This document shows positions 1-9,961 of a DNA stretch of 45,406 bases, in pieces. The stretch's first letter is position 1. Each line of letters begins with the position of its first letter. Both the position numbers and the translations under genes were made by a program. Under the pieces are notes generated by a model that did not search any database, was not told the origin of the DNA, and saw only the letters and a list, made by a program, of their open reading frames with translations. This DNA is from an uncultured Clostridia bacterium (GTDB lineage: Bacteria; Bacillota; Clostridia; Oscillospirales; CAG-272), in NCBI GenBank assembly GCA_937884385.1, contig CALGCW010000130.1, positions 1 through 45,406 on the forward strand, read 5' to 3'.

Positions 1-1
1 G

Positions 2-1222
2 GCGACAAAAACTTATTACGATTTTGACGGAACAACGGGTGGTAAGGCTCCCGAAGGATACCAGTCCGTTCTCACGCGCGAGCAATGGACGAATATTATT
101 AACTTTGTAAAGGCTGTTGACGGCAAGCTCCTTGTTTCTGCCAGCAACTGTGCGGGTGACCACAAGGATGGCGGTCCTCTTGATCTTACGCAGATCAAGA
201 AGCTCTTTGCTCTTACGGACGAGCTTGGCGGAAAGATAGATGCTTTTGAGTTTATGAACGAGCCCAATATGCTTCAGATCTCCGGTGCGCCTATCGGCTA
301 TGATTTCCCCGACTATATTCGTGACCAAGATATCGCAAACGCTTGGGTAAGAGAGAACTACCCCGATTGTCTTATCGTTGGTCCTTGCAACACGGGTATG
401 ACCGATGACAACCCCGATGACGCTATGGCAAAGATGGGCGCAGGCATGGGCAACATGTTTAAGATGGGTACTGCTCACGATCTTCTTCGCGGCTCAAAGG
501 TTCCTATGGACGTATACTCTTATCACTATTACAACGGTATTTCCGAAAGACTTGCAGGTATGATGGCTTCGGGTCATTGGCCCGCAGAAATGGCTCACAG
601 CGATATGTATCTTGCGGTTGCTCCCAGCATTTGTAAGTCCAATACTGCAGTTCGCGACAGGTACGTGCCCGGCGCTGAAATGTGGGTGACGGAATCCGGT
701 GACGCAGGCGGCGGCGGTGATACCTGGGCTTCAACTTACCTTGATGTTCTTCGTACACTTAACGAGCTTGGCTCATTCTGCACGATCACTGACGGTGTTA
801 TCTTCCACAACACACTCGCTTCCTCTGACTACGGCTTCCTTCAGCACGGCAGCTTTGATCCTCGTCCCAACTACTTTGCAGTTCTTCTTTGGACTCGTCT
901 TATGGGCAACACAGTATATGCTTGTGAGAACCCTGCAGTGGAGGGGGCACACGTATACTGCCACAGCAGAAAGGATGGAGAGGAAGGCTATTCCTATCTT
1001 GTTATCAACAACTCTCTTACTGATGCTACGACCCTTGAGCTTCCCAAGGCTGCAAAGCTTTATGAACTTTCCGGTAATGGCGGTATGAGAAGCAAGGTAA
1101 TGTGCTTGAACGGCAGACCTCTCACACTTGGTGAGAACAACGAGCTTCCTTGCCTTTGCGGTAAGGACGTTGAAGGAACTGTTTCGATAGCTCCCGGCTC
1201 TTGTGCGTTTATAGTGCTTTAA
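2..1222 (+). CDS. GH79-like glycoside hydrolase (heparanase/beta-glucuronidase type), 5' truncated
   Basis: The reading frame is open from base 2 to the TAA at 1220-1222, so the N-terminus lies outside the window and 406 residues are visible. The acid/base glutamate sits in FEFMNEPN (Glu87 of the fragment). The nucleophile glutamate sits in MWVTESGDAGGGG (Glu231). The nucleophile region, the following helix and the HGSFDPRPNYFAVLLWTRLMG stretch resemble the heparanase (GH79) pattern of a GETS-type nucleophile, a Gly-rich turn and a later D-x-x-P-x-x-Y-W motif. The rest is a (beta/alpha)8 barrel with a C-terminal beta domain. Expected activity is hydrolysis of glucuronides or related beta-linked glycans, possibly host glycosaminoglycan. 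GH39 or GH30 are alternatives in the same clan. No signal peptide can be judged because the start is missing. The gene converges on the GPH symporter across a shared terminator. Confidence 0.75.
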   Translation, partial: ATKTYYDFDGTTGGKAPEGYQSVLTREQWTNIINFVKAVDGKLLVSASNCAGDHKDGGPLDLTQIKKLFALTDELGGKIDAFEFMNEPNMLQISGAPIGYDFPDYIRDQDIANAWVRENYPDCLIVGPCNTGMTDDNPDDAMAKMGAGMGNMFKMGTAHDLLRGSKVPMDVYSYHYYNGISERLAGMMASGHWPAEMAHSDMYLAVAPSICKSNTAVRDRYVPGAEMWVTESGDAGGGGDTWASTYLDVLRTLNELGSFCTITDGVIFHNTLASSDYGFLQHGSFDPRPNYFAVLLWTRLMGNTVYACENPAVEGAHVYCHSRKDGEEGYSYLVINNSLTDATTLELPKAAKLYELSGNGGMRSKVMCLNGRPLTLGENNELPCLCGKDVEGTVSIAPGSCAFIVL

Positions 1223-1236
1223 TATTAAATAAAAAT

Positions 1237-1265
1237 AACCCGACGGATTATTCCGTCGGGTTTTA
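1237..1265. terminator. Bidirectional intrinsic terminator
   Basis: An 11-bp perfect stem (1237-1247 with 1252-1262) closes a TTAT loop and is followed by a T-run on the plus strand. An A-run precedes it, so it also works on the minus strand. It separates the convergent GH79-like gene and the sugar symporter gene. Confidence 0.9.
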
Positions 1266-1270
1266 TTTGT

Positions 1271-2665
1271 TTATTTGTTTCTTTCTTCAAGGTCTTTACA
1301 GATCTGTGCGTACATTTCTTCGTCGATCTTGAATTTCTTTTGATAGAGGACAAATCCTATCAAGATACATATGAGGGGAAGGATCATCATAGATAACTTC
1401 ATTATCCAGATGGCGCTGTCGGGAGTGCTGTTCATAACGTACTCTGCGTCTATGACCTTATCACCCGTAAGCCCCTGTGCGATAGCGTTTATTCCGGAGA
1501 TAATGAGTGTAAAGGAAACTACGCCCTTACTTACTGCGCCACCGAACTGATTGATGAAGGGCTGAACGGCAAAGCTTGCGGCTTCATTACGCTTACCGAG
1601 CTTCCATTCGCCGTATTCTACGGCATCGGCAAGGAAGAGGAGCATAAGAAGCTGAATAAACGCCTGCGCGAAGAAAAGTCCGAGTCCTGCGATAACGATA
1701 AGCGGCATCCACTCAAAGGAGAGGAAGAAGATTATGTAAGAGATCGCAACGGCTATCATTGAGCCTGTATAGAGCTGTTTTCTTGTGAACTTCTTTCTGA
1801 AAATGGGGAAGATGGAAAGGGCTGTGAGCTGTGCAACCGCAAGCACCGCGGCGAACACCATATACAGGTCTTCGTTCTTTACTGCGTACTTGAAATAATA
1901 CGTACCAAAGCCCGTTGTGGTGCAGTAGCCGATCATAAAGAGAGCCATTGATACTGCAGTGACGAGGAGCTGATCGTTCTTAAAGAGTGCGCGGAAGAGA
2001 TCCTTTATAGTAGTTTTTTCCGTAGCGGCAAGGTGTGTGCGGTCTTCCTTGACGCCGAAGAGCGTAATGCTTTGGAAGATCCACATTATAGCCGCTATTA
2101 TTATAGCGAAGATGAAGTATGCGTCGCGCTCGGTTTTGTCGGGGAAGAAGCCGGGAACGTTAAGGTAGATAAGAACCATTGCAAACATACCCACGTTTGC
2201 GCAAATTCTTGCAAATGCGCCAACGCCCTCACGTACCTTTTGGTCCTTGGAGATCGCGGGCATAAGTGACCAATAGGCGATATCGTTAAGCGAGAAGAAG
2301 ATACTGAAGAGAAGGTAGGTGACTGCAAGAAGGATGATGTGGGACGTTTCGCTCATCTCAAAATTGTGGAACATAAGAACTGTGAGAATGCCCGTACCTA
2401 TCATACCGATAAGAATCCAGGGCTTGAATTTGCCCCATCTCGTTTTGGTATTGTCGACGATAGCGCCCACGAAGGGGTCGATGACCGCGTCGAAAACGCC
2501 GAAAAGTGTGAGCATTACGCCTATGACTGCAAGACCGCCGTCAGAGAACTTTACGACGTCGGTAAGGTGAACGAGAAGGTACATACTCACGAGCGAGTAG
2601 AGCGCGTCTCTGCCGACTGTACCGAGGCCAAAGCAATATTTGTTTAGCTTTTGCTGTTTGTTCAT
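1271..2665 (-). CDS. GPH-family (MelB/YicJ-type) sugar:cation symporter
   Basis: This 464-residue polytopic membrane protein has about 12 hydrophobic segments. The N-terminal stretch FDAVIDPFVGAIVDNTKTRWGKFKPW is the GPH signature. Asp59 and Asp63 align with the two MelB aspartates that bind the coupling cation, so Na+/H+-coupled uptake of a glycoside is expected. The start is set by TAAAGGAGAT seven bases before the ATG. The gene begins two bases after the stop of the GH36 alpha-galactosidase, which points to melibiose, raffinose-type or another alpha-galactoside as the substrate. It is the last gene of the minus-strand unit that starts at 7547. The exact sugar cannot be read from the sequence. 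Confidence 0.85.
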   Translation of the reverse strand: MNKQQKLNKYCFGLGTVGRDALYSLVSMYLLVHLTDVVKFSDGGLAVIGVMLTLFGVFDAVIDPFVGAIVDNTKTRWGKFKPWILIGMIGTGILTVLMFHNFEMSETSHIILLAVTYLLFSIFFSLNDIAYWSLMPAISKDQKVREGVGAFARICANVGMFAMVLIYLNVPGFFPDKTERDAYFIFAIIIAAIMWIFQSITLFGVKEDRTHLAATEKTTIKDLFRALFKNDQLLVTAVSMALFMIGYCTTTGFGTYYFKYAVKNEDLYMVFAAVLAVAQLTALSIFPIFRKKFTRKQLYTGSMIAVAISYIIFFLSFEWMPLIVIAGLGLFFAQAFIQLLMLLFLADAVEYGEWKLGKRNEAASFAVQPFINQFGGAVSKGVVSFTLIISGINAIAQGLTGDKVIDAEYVMNSTPDSAIWIMKLSMMILPLICILIGFVLYQKKFKIDEEMYAQICKDLEERNK

Positions 2666-2667
2666 AA

Positions 2668-4986
2668 CTAAATCTCCTTTATTAAATACAGATTGCTGCC
2701 GTAGTCGACGAGCAATCTTATTTTATCGTTATATCCCGTGCCCTCGTATTGCATTTCGAGATTGATTCCGAAATTCAGGGCATCTCCGTAGCAGGAGTAG
2801 AATTCGTGACCGTCGGTAAGTGAAAAATTCTTATCGACCGTTCTTATTATCAAGCCGTCTGCTTTCAGCTTGACGGGAGAAATGTGGTTGATGAGTGAGC
2901 CGAAGGTCTTTATACGAAGATTCTGCTTGACGCATTCAACGGTGTATTCCTTATTTGGGTCGGCGCTCGGGACTGAGAGCCTGTCACGGTAAGGAGCTGC
3001 GCAGGTCCTTCTTTGGAAGAGCCCTGCGATTATTTCGTCTGCACGCGAGGTCTGCCAAGAGAGCTGATCGGGATTATCGACCCTTACAAACTCGAATCTG
3101 CCGTATTGGAAGGTCCTTCTGTGGGCTTTATAGAATTCGATCTGCGCCTTGACCTGTCTTAACTCATCGGGGGTGAGATCTGCAAAATCAAGCTCATAGC
3201 CGAGAACTCCAAACGTTGCGACGTTGAACCTGGTTGAGAGAGGAGTCGAGCGAAGGGTTTGAGCGTTCGGCGACATTGATACGTGCGCAGAAACGCAGGA
3301 CGGCGGATAGAAGAGAAGCGTACCGCCTTGGATATCGAGTCTCTCTATTGGGTCGGTATCGTCGCTTGTCCAAATCTGCGGTGAATAGCAGAGCATACCG
3401 AGGTCAAAACGGTTTCCGCCAGAGGAGCAGCTCTCAAAAAGAATATTTGGATGGAGCTGATGGAATATCCTGTCGAGTATTTCATAAAGACCCAGTATAT
3501 ATCTGTGGTAGAATTCGCCTTGGTTCTGAAGCGAGGATGAATACATATCGCTGATATGGCGGTTATAATCCCACTTGACGTATTCGATATTCGCACTGTC
3601 AAGTATAGAGTGAACTGCGTTTACTATATATTCGCGTACTTCCTTACGGGTAAGGTCGAGGACCATTTGGTTTCGTCCGAGGGAGGGCGTGCGAGAGGGA
3701 ACTGCGATCGCCCAATCGGAATGCGCGCGATAGAGGTCGCTATCCTGGTTTACACATTCGGGCTCGAACCAAAGACCGAATTTCATTCCTCTGTTATTTA
3801 TTGCCTTGGCGAGGGATCTGAGCCCGCCGGGGAGCTTTTTGATGTTAACTACCCAGTCGCCAAGTCCTGCTTTATCGTTATTTCTTGCGCCAAACCAGCC
3901 GTCGTCAAGAACGAGCATCTCAATGCCGAGCTTCTTGGCTTTATCTGCAAGGGATATGATCTTCTGACGGTTAAAGTCGAACATCATTGCCTCCCAGTTG
4001 TTGATGACAACAGGACGGTCTGCATTCTTATGTACGCCTCTTACGATATGCTCGTTTACAAAGCGGTGCATATTCTGTGACATTCTATTAATACCCTTGG
4101 AAGAATACGTCAGCACAGCCTGCGGTGCTTCAAAGCTTTGCTTGGGGTCAAGCACCCAATTGAAGCAATGGGGATTTATGCCACTCATAACGCGGGTAGT
4201 TCCGGAAGGAGAACCCTCAACAGCAGAGTAGTGGTTGCCTGAATATATCAGATTAAAGCCGTATACATTGCCTCTGTCTAAGTCTGCCCCCTTGCCTACG
4301 AGCATAAAGGCAGGATTGTGTCGGTTTGAAGAAGCACCGACTGTTGAAGAATTCACGTATATACCCTCACTTACGGGAGTTCTGTGAACGTGCGCCTCCT
4401 TGATCCAAGAGCCGTTCAAAGTGACGATGTCGTAATAAGTTGAGGGAAGGTCAAGTGAAAAGCTCATAAGCTTATTGACCGTGATGCTTTGAGACGAATT
4501 ATTGACAAGTACCGTATTGCGTACAATTACGTCTGCGTCCTCAAAGACCGTGTAGGAGAGGCGCAGATGGATATTCTGATACTTTTTATCAGCGAGGATC
4601 ACAGTAAGTGTCTGCGCTTTGCCGTATGCGGTGGGAAGTGAGCTTGAAGAATACGCACTGTCGCTGATAAGGTGCGAATGGTAAACAAAGTCGCTTACAT
4701 ACGTGCCGTCGGGCATCACAAGCTCTATAGGAGAATGTCTGAAGTCTCCCTTTCCGTTCTCGCTGTATTCAAGCAGAACGTTATCAAGTGACACGAAGGA
4801 AGAGGTATCGTATTCCACGCTGCTTCCGAGCATTATTGTATTTTTGAGCATTACGGAGTCGTACGACTGCTTTCTGAGGTACGGTCCGTAGTGGATATTC
4901 TCAAGCTTGCCGTTCGGTGCTACTCTGAAAATATAGCTCGTGCTTCTTGTGTCAAGCTTGAATATCTGATTTTCATATTTTATCAT
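2668..4986 (-). CDS. GH36 alpha-galactosidase
   Basis: This 772-residue enzyme has normal length for tetrameric GH36 alpha-galactosidases. It shows an N-terminal beta-sandwich (about 1-320), a catalytic barrel starting near NNWEAMMFDFN, and a C-terminal beta domain. The nucleophile is Asp473 in YVKWDYNRHISD. The sugar-binding loop is ESCSSGGNRFDLGML (518-532). The acid/base aspartate lies in SDDTD (541-545). DDGWF at 361-365 is another family motif. There is no signal peptide, so the enzyme is cytoplasmic and acts on imported alpha-galactosides to release galactose. The start ATG has GGAGGT eight bases upstream. The neighbouring GPH symporter would supply the substrate. Identification is firm and the natural substrate is inferred. 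Confidence 0.93.
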   Translation of the reverse strand: MIKYENQIFKLDTRSTSYIFRVAPNGKLENIHYGPYLRKQSYDSVMLKNTIMLGSSVEYDTSSFVSLDNVLLEYSENGKGDFRHSPIELVMPDGTYVSDFVYHSHLISDSAYSSSSLPTAYGKAQTLTVILADKKYQNIHLRLSYTVFEDADVIVRNTVLVNNSSQSITVNKLMSFSLDLPSTYYDIVTLNGSWIKEAHVHRTPVSEGIYVNSSTVGASSNRHNPAFMLVGKGADLDRGNVYGFNLIYSGNHYSAVEGSPSGTTRVMSGINPHCFNWVLDPKQSFEAPQAVLTYSSKGINRMSQNMHRFVNEHIVRGVHKNADRPVVINNWEAMMFDFNRQKIISLADKAKKLGIEMLVLDDGWFGARNNDKAGLGDWVVNIKKLPGGLRSLAKAINNRGMKFGLWFEPECVNQDSDLYRAHSDWAIAVPSRTPSLGRNQMVLDLTRKEVREYIVNAVHSILDSANIEYVKWDYNRHISDMYSSSLQNQGEFYHRYILGLYEILDRIFHQLHPNILFESCSSGGNRFDLGMLCYSPQIWTSDDTDPIERLDIQGGTLLFYPPSCVSAHVSMSPNAQTLRSTPLSTRFNVATFGVLGYELDFADLTPDELRQVKAQIEFYKAHRRTFQYGRFEFVRVDNPDQLSWQTSRADEIIAGLFQRRTCAAPYRDRLSVPSADPNKEYTVECVKQNLRIKTFGSLINHISPVKLKADGLIIRTVDKNFSLTDGHEFYSCYGDALNFGINLEMQYEGTGYNDKIRLLVDYGSNLYLIKEI

Positions 4987-5007
4987 TCGTTTATACCTCC
5001 GGGCACA

Positions 5008-5700
5008 CTATATATGCAGCTTTCTTGCGAGTATAGCCCTTACGTTTCTGCTTATTGAGATGGCTATGAGTCCAAGCCCTATAAGTACAAGGGGGATCAT
5101 CGGATAAAGCGACCAACCGTCGAAATTGAGATTGAAGGTGAGCATTATGAAGAGCTCTATGATATCCATAAACAGTCCCAGGGCGATAAAGAAGCCGCCT
5201 ATTACGTACATATGTCCTTTCTTTAAGTAATAGAGCAATACGCACGTTGCGGTGACTATCAGCCCAAGATAAGTGACAACGGGAAAAGCAAAGCTTAAGA
5301 ACCAATCGCCGTTCGTTGAGTAATTTATATAGTGCAGGAACAGTTCGATCAGTAAGAAGTCTACCGGGACAAAGACCGCAGGTGTGGGACGCTTGAACCA
5401 AGTTGGAAGGACTACGCATACGTATGCTATTACAAGAGAAAATGCTACATATGCAGACCAACTTATGGTGCGGTTTAAGTACAAGTCGGAATAAAGACAA
5501 ACTAATATAGGGATCAAGAAGAGAGTCAATACGATTATCTGAACTGTTGCCTTACTTATCTCTCTTTTGGGGACGAAATCCTGAGGATATAGCGGGTCTA
5601 CCTCGGGGCGCTCTATTTCGGGATGATATGCCTCGGTTCCGCAAAGGGGACATCTTTTTTCGGTGTCAGCAAGCTTGACGCCGCAATTAGCACAATACAT
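5008..5700 (-). CDS. Zinc-ribbon, six-helix membrane protein (DUF6320-like)
   Basis: This 230-residue protein opens with a zinc ribbon (Cys3, Cys6, Cys17, Cys20). A short polar stretch follows, then about six transmembrane helices spanning roughly residues 50-220. The arrangement matches membrane proteins annotated DUF6320, which I recall next to acyltransferases of the type encoded directly upstream; that link is from memory. No catalytic motif is visible. It lies 12 bases after the acyltransferase stop codon and 21 bases before the alpha-galactosidase start, inside the same unit. A role in a membrane-associated acylation step with its neighbour is inference only. Confidence 0.6.
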   Translation of the reverse strand: MYCANCGVKLADTEKRCPLCGTEAYHPEIERPEVDPLYPQDFVPKREISKATVQIIVLTLFLIPILVCLYSDLYLNRTISWSAYVAFSLVIAYVCVVLPTWFKRPTPAVFVPVDFLLIELFLHYINYSTNGDWFLSFAFPVVTYLGLIVTATCVLLYYLKKGHMYVIGGFFIALGLFMDIIELFIMLTFNLNFDGWSLYPMIPLVLIGLGLIAISISRNVRAILARKLHI

Positions 5701-5712
5701 CTATATTACCTC

Positions 5713-6996
5713 CTATCTTTGATTGCTTTGTACCGTCACCTCTACACCGAGCTTTTGAAGCTCACGGAAAAAGTAGGTCTCAAGGCGCGATTCCTTGATA
5801 TCTCTTGAAAAGGTGACGTTCAATATGCCGCCGTACGTATAGGCACTGCAGTTATACGGTGCTTGAGCCTGTGGGCCTAAAATAAAGTCTATACGTTCTA
5901 TGTATTTACTCATTTCGTCGGGTAGCTTTATTAGTCCGAGATTTGAAAAGCTCAGACAGGATTTTTTCTCACCGACGGAGTTAAAGATCATTTTCATAAC
6001 GATATTTTTGATGAAAAGGGGAATGATGCGAACCACGGGGTTCCGTTCGTCGGCTACATTCGTTTCTATCATCTTTGCCATATTCTTTTTGGTTGCGTAC
6101 GTTCCGACCTTATGATGGACTATCTTGCAGATCTCATCAAGGGAATAATCGCCGAGTCTCGGATCGAGCTCCGGTATCGTATAGAGAGCAAAATTGCGGA
6201 GCGTTTTGCTTCCGAAGATCGGACGAAGATTTATAGGTATAAGCACCTTGACGGGCTTGTACTTTTTAGGATTGTGGATGAGATCGAATTGGAAATTCAG
6301 TATAGCCTTCATTAGTACTGCGCAAAGATAAGTATTTACCGATACGCCCTGCTCGCGGGCGAGAGTCACTATTGCTTCACTTGCCATTTGGAAGTTCGTG
6401 ACGTTAAGAAAGCCGTCTTCTTCGAGAGTGCCGTCTATTCGCCAAGCATTCGTATCCTTACGGGTCTCCTTGATGGGGGCGGCGTTCTTTAAAAAGCTGT
6501 CTTCTGTCTCGTAGTGCTTTGGGCGTTCCTTGCGGGAGAGAATTCCGTGCTCGCAGGGGATCTCGATATTATGCTTTAGCTCGAGATATTCGGCGACGAG
6601 TGATTTTAAGAATATCAAGCCGCCTGTGCCGTCGGTAAGGGAATGGAAGATCTCAACTGCTATTCTTTTTCTGTAAATGATAACACGGAAGGCGCAAGTT
6701 TTGAGCTCCTTTTTGCTCATATAAGCAAGAGGATAGCTGTATTCCGCAAGTATGTCGGGCGGTGTTTCAATGGGGCGCAGATAGTACCAGAAGAGCCCCT
6801 CTGAAAGTCTTGCCGCAATACTCGGAAAGCGCGGTATAGTATTTTTTACAGCTTGCTCCAAGACCTGCAGATCGACCTCCTCGTAAAGAGTTGCGGATAA
6901 TCTGAAAAGATTGCTCCAATATCTGTTATGAGAGGCAGGGTATATCTTTGCGGCGTTGTCAAGCTTGAACCAATTAAAGCCTTTGTAGCCTTTCAT
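5713..6996 (-). CDS. Condensation/alcohol-acetyltransferase-like acyltransferase
   Basis: This 427-residue protein belongs to the CoA-dependent acyltransferase/condensation superfamily. The hallmark HxxxDG motif is intact as HSLTDG, with His118 as catalytic base and Asp122/Gly123 structural. The pseudo-twofold organisation of the family is apparent, with a second half beginning around residue 215. No signal peptide or transmembrane helix is seen. It probably transfers an acyl group from CoA to an alcohol or amine; donor and acceptor cannot be predicted. Its ATG shares one base with the stop codon of the upstream HD gene (TAATG), so the two are translationally coupled. PapA-type lipid acyltransferases and amide-forming condensation domains are alternatives. 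Confidence 0.7.
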   Translation of the reverse strand: MKGYKGFNWFKLDNAAKIYPASHNRYWSNLFRLSATLYEEVDLQVLEQAVKNTIPRFPSIAARLSEGLFWYYLRPIETPPDILAEYSYPLAYMSKKELKTCAFRVIIYRKRIAVEIFHSLTDGTGGLIFLKSLVAEYLELKHNIEIPCEHGILSRKERPKHYETEDSFLKNAAPIKETRKDTNAWRIDGTLEEDGFLNVTNFQMASEAIVTLAREQGVSVNTYLCAVLMKAILNFQFDLIHNPKKYKPVKVLIPINLRPIFGSKTLRNFALYTIPELDPRLGDYSLDEICKIVHHKVGTYATKKNMAKMIETNVADERNPVVRIIPLFIKNIVMKMIFNSVGEKKSCLSFSNLGLIKLPDEMSKYIERIDFILGPQAQAPYNCSAYTYGGILNVTFSRDIKESRLETYFFRELQKLGVEVTVQSNQR

Positions 6997-7547
6997 TATT
7001 TACTTCCTTTGTTTATTTTTTCGTTTAGTTCGTTGAAAATGCTTAAGAATTCATTTTCCACCTTGGAAAACTCAATGTATTCAAACGTGGGATCTGAGGA
7101 TAGGTGGGGCACATAGTCGAAGATCCTTTCGCCAAAGAGAGTTGTGAACTCGTAATAAAGGATGGCGTCGTCGATCTCAAATATTTGCTTTTTTTCCTCT
7201 TCGGTAAGGGAAGGAATCCATTTTTCGAATATCCTGCCTTGGAGGTTTTCCTCGATTTCAAGGTATTCATGCAGATGCTTTTTAACGGGGCGCGTTATAT
7301 CTGCAAGATATGCTTCACTGCCATCGTGCAGCAAGCATCCGAGAATCACTCTATCGGAGTACCCGCGTGCTTGCGCCTCTTTTGCACAGTTTACGGAGTG
7401 AAGCCCAACGGAGTAAAAATGCTTGAAATGTCCGTTTGCTCTGCACAGCAGGGAAAGCGCATGCGCGATATCCTCTATATCGATATCCTCTGTCTTTGGA
7501 GTGAGGGGATAAAACTCTTTCTTTTTATACGTCAGTATATAGCTCAT
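6996..7547 (-). CDS. HD-domain phosphohydrolase (YfbR-like)
   Basis: This 183-residue protein is a compact HD-superfamily hydrolase. Metal ligands are visible as His50 in SVGLHS, the His74-Asp75 pair in CLLHDGSEAY, and a later aspartate in LADITRPVK. The pattern DIAHALSLLCRANGHF followed by LLHDGSEAYLADITRPVK is typical of YfbR-like 5'-nucleotidases and related phosphohydrolases. Nucleotide monophosphate or another small phosphoester is the likely substrate. It is the first gene of the five-gene minus-strand unit, directly behind a strong sigma-A-type promoter. Its stop codon overlaps the acyltransferase start. Why a phosphohydrolase leads an alpha-galactoside unit is unclear. Confidence 0.78.
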   Translation of the reverse strand: MSYILTYKKKEFYPLTPKTEDIDIEDIAHALSLLCRANGHFKHFYSVGLHSVNCAKEAQARGYSDRVILGCLLHDGSEAYLADITRPVKKHLHEYLEIEENLQGRIFEKWIPSLTEEEKKQIFEIDDAILYYEFTTLFGERIFDYVPHLSSDPTFEYIEFSKVENEFLSIFNELNEKINKGSK

Positions 7548-7583
7548 TTGAATCTCCGTTTCTTTGCATAGTTATACACGATA

Positions 7584-7612
7584 ATTATATCATATACTTT
7601 TTACTTTGTAAA
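7584..7612 (-). promoter_or_regulatory. Sigma-A promoter of the HD/acyltransferase/alpha-galactosidase unit
   Basis: On the minus strand the -35 TTTACA (7607-7612) and the -10 TATAAT (7584-7589) are separated by 17 bases. It faces the HD gene 37 bases away. No clear CcpA cre site was seen around it. Confidence 0.8.
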
Positions 7613-7646
7613 GTAAATTATACTTTTATTTTATTTATTTTTGCTA

Positions 7647-7675
7647 TTGTCTATAGCAAAAAAATGTGTTATAAT
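7647..7675 (+). promoter_or_regulatory. Sigma-A promoter of the pepT-tdk-NUDIX unit
   Basis: The -35 TTGTCT (7647-7652), a 17-base spacer and the -10 TATAAT (7670-7675) lie upstream of pepT. TG at 7667-7668 gives an extended -10. It diverges from the promoter at 7584-7612. Confidence 0.8.
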
Positions 7676-7704
7676 GATGATAATGAATATTTTGGAGGTC
7701 AAAA

Positions 7705-8931
<1,227 letters not shown>

Positions 8932-8933
8932 AA

Positions 8934-9506
8934 ATGGCTAAATTATACTTTAAATACGGAGCGATGGGCTCTTCAAAAACGGCTAACGCGCTTATTACAA
9001 AATTCAATTATGAAGAAAGAGGAATGAGGGTCTGGCTTATCAAGCCTTCTATTGATGATCGCGACGGAGCAGATATCATTCGTTCAAGAATAGGACTTGA
9101 GCAGAGAGCACAGGTTATCACACCCGAGATGGATATTTTTGAAGAGTTCAAGAGTCACGTCAGCACGCATGCGATCATTGCCGATGAATGTCAGTTCTTT
9201 ACAAGTAAGCAGATCGATCAGTTAAGGCGTATCGTTGACGAGCTTGAGATACCCGTTCTTTGCTTTGGACTTCGCACCGACTTTTTGACCCACACATTTG
9301 AAGGCAGCCACCGTCTTTTTGAGGTTGCAGACTCCATTTCTGAGATCAAGACAATTTGCACCTGCGGTAAAAAGGCTGTGGTTAATGCAAGAATCGACGG
9401 AAACGGGAAGGTCGTGACCGAGGGTGGACAGATACTGCTTGGCGGCAATGATTCATACGTTGCAATGTGCCACGCTTGCTGGAAAAAGGCGACGAGAGAG
9501 CAGTAA
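8934..9506 (+). CDS. tdk: Thymidine kinase (type II)
   Basis: This 190-residue type II thymidine kinase phosphorylates thymidine with ATP for salvage. The P-loop is GAMGSSKT (residues 9-16), where Ser replaces the usual Gly before Lys; I recall this variant in clostridial homologues. DECQFF carries the Walker B/catalytic aspartate-glutamate region. The lasso and zinc region is seen in ICTCGKK and the late CHACW. Two bases separate it from the pepT stop, and its Shine-Dalgarno (GAAAGGA) lies inside pepT. It would recycle thymidine released by the nucleases encoded elsewhere in this window. Confidence 0.93.
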   Translation: MAKLYFKYGAMGSSKTANALITKFNYEERGMRVWLIKPSIDDRDGADIIRSRIGLEQRAQVITPEMDIFEEFKSHVSTHAIIADECQFFTSKQIDQLRRIVDELEIPVLCFGLRTDFLTHTFEGSHRLFEVADSISEIKTICTCGKKAVVNARIDGNGKVVTEGGQILLGGNDSYVAMCHACWKKATREQ

Positions 9507-9507
9507 T

Positions 9508-9942
9508 ATGGAAGTAAAGTTTTACGATTCAGTAGAAGATCATAGATTGAAATTTGCTGTAATTATAGCGAAATATAACGGTCGATGGGTTTTTTGTAAG
9601 CATAGAGAACGAAGCACTTATGAAATTCCCGGTGGACACAGGGAAGATGGCGAAGCCATATTTGATACTGCAAACCGAGAATTGATAGAGGAAACGGGCG
9701 CAAAGGAATACACGATTGCACCAGTTTGCGTTTATTCTGTGCTTGGTAAAAATGCTGTTAATGAGTCGGGCAGTGAAACATTTGGGATGCTTTTCATTGC
9801 TGAAATAACTGAATTTTACGATGAAATTCACAGTGAGATCGAGAGGATCGAGCTGTTTGACGAGATGCCTTCCGAGTTGACCTATCCCCTAATTCAGCCC
9901 CAATTAATGAATGAATATATAAAGAGAACCCAACAGAGTTGA
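9508..9942 (+). CDS. NUDIX hydrolase
   Basis: This is a 144-residue NUDIX hydrolase with a complete Nudix box. The pattern Gx5Ex7REUxEExGU is met from GHREDGE through RELIEETGA, with the Glu pair that binds Mg2+. I set the start at ATG 9508, one base after the tdk stop, because an upstream in-frame start would overlap tdk by more than 80 bases. Substrate (an oxidised or sugar nucleotide) cannot be read from the sequence. The stop codon TGA at 9940-9942 lies in the loop of the terminator hairpin, so the last codons form the hairpin's left arm. Confidence 0.85.
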   Translation: MEVKFYDSVEDHRLKFAVIIAKYNGRWVFCKHRERSTYEIPGGHREDGEAIFDTANRELIEETGAKEYTIAPVCVYSVLGKNAVNESGSETFGMLFIAEITEFYDEIHSEIERIELFDEMPSELTYPLIQPQLMNEYIKRTQQS

Positions 9943-9957
9943 CTCTGTTGGGTTTTG
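9927..9957. terminator. Bidirectional terminator overlapping the NUDIX stop codon
   Basis: A 12-bp stem (9927-9938 with 9943-9954) closes a four-base loop that contains part of the TGA stop codon. A T-run follows. It also serves exodeoxyribonuclease III, which converges from the minus strand and ends at 9962. Confidence 0.88.
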
Positions 9958-9961
9958 CTTG

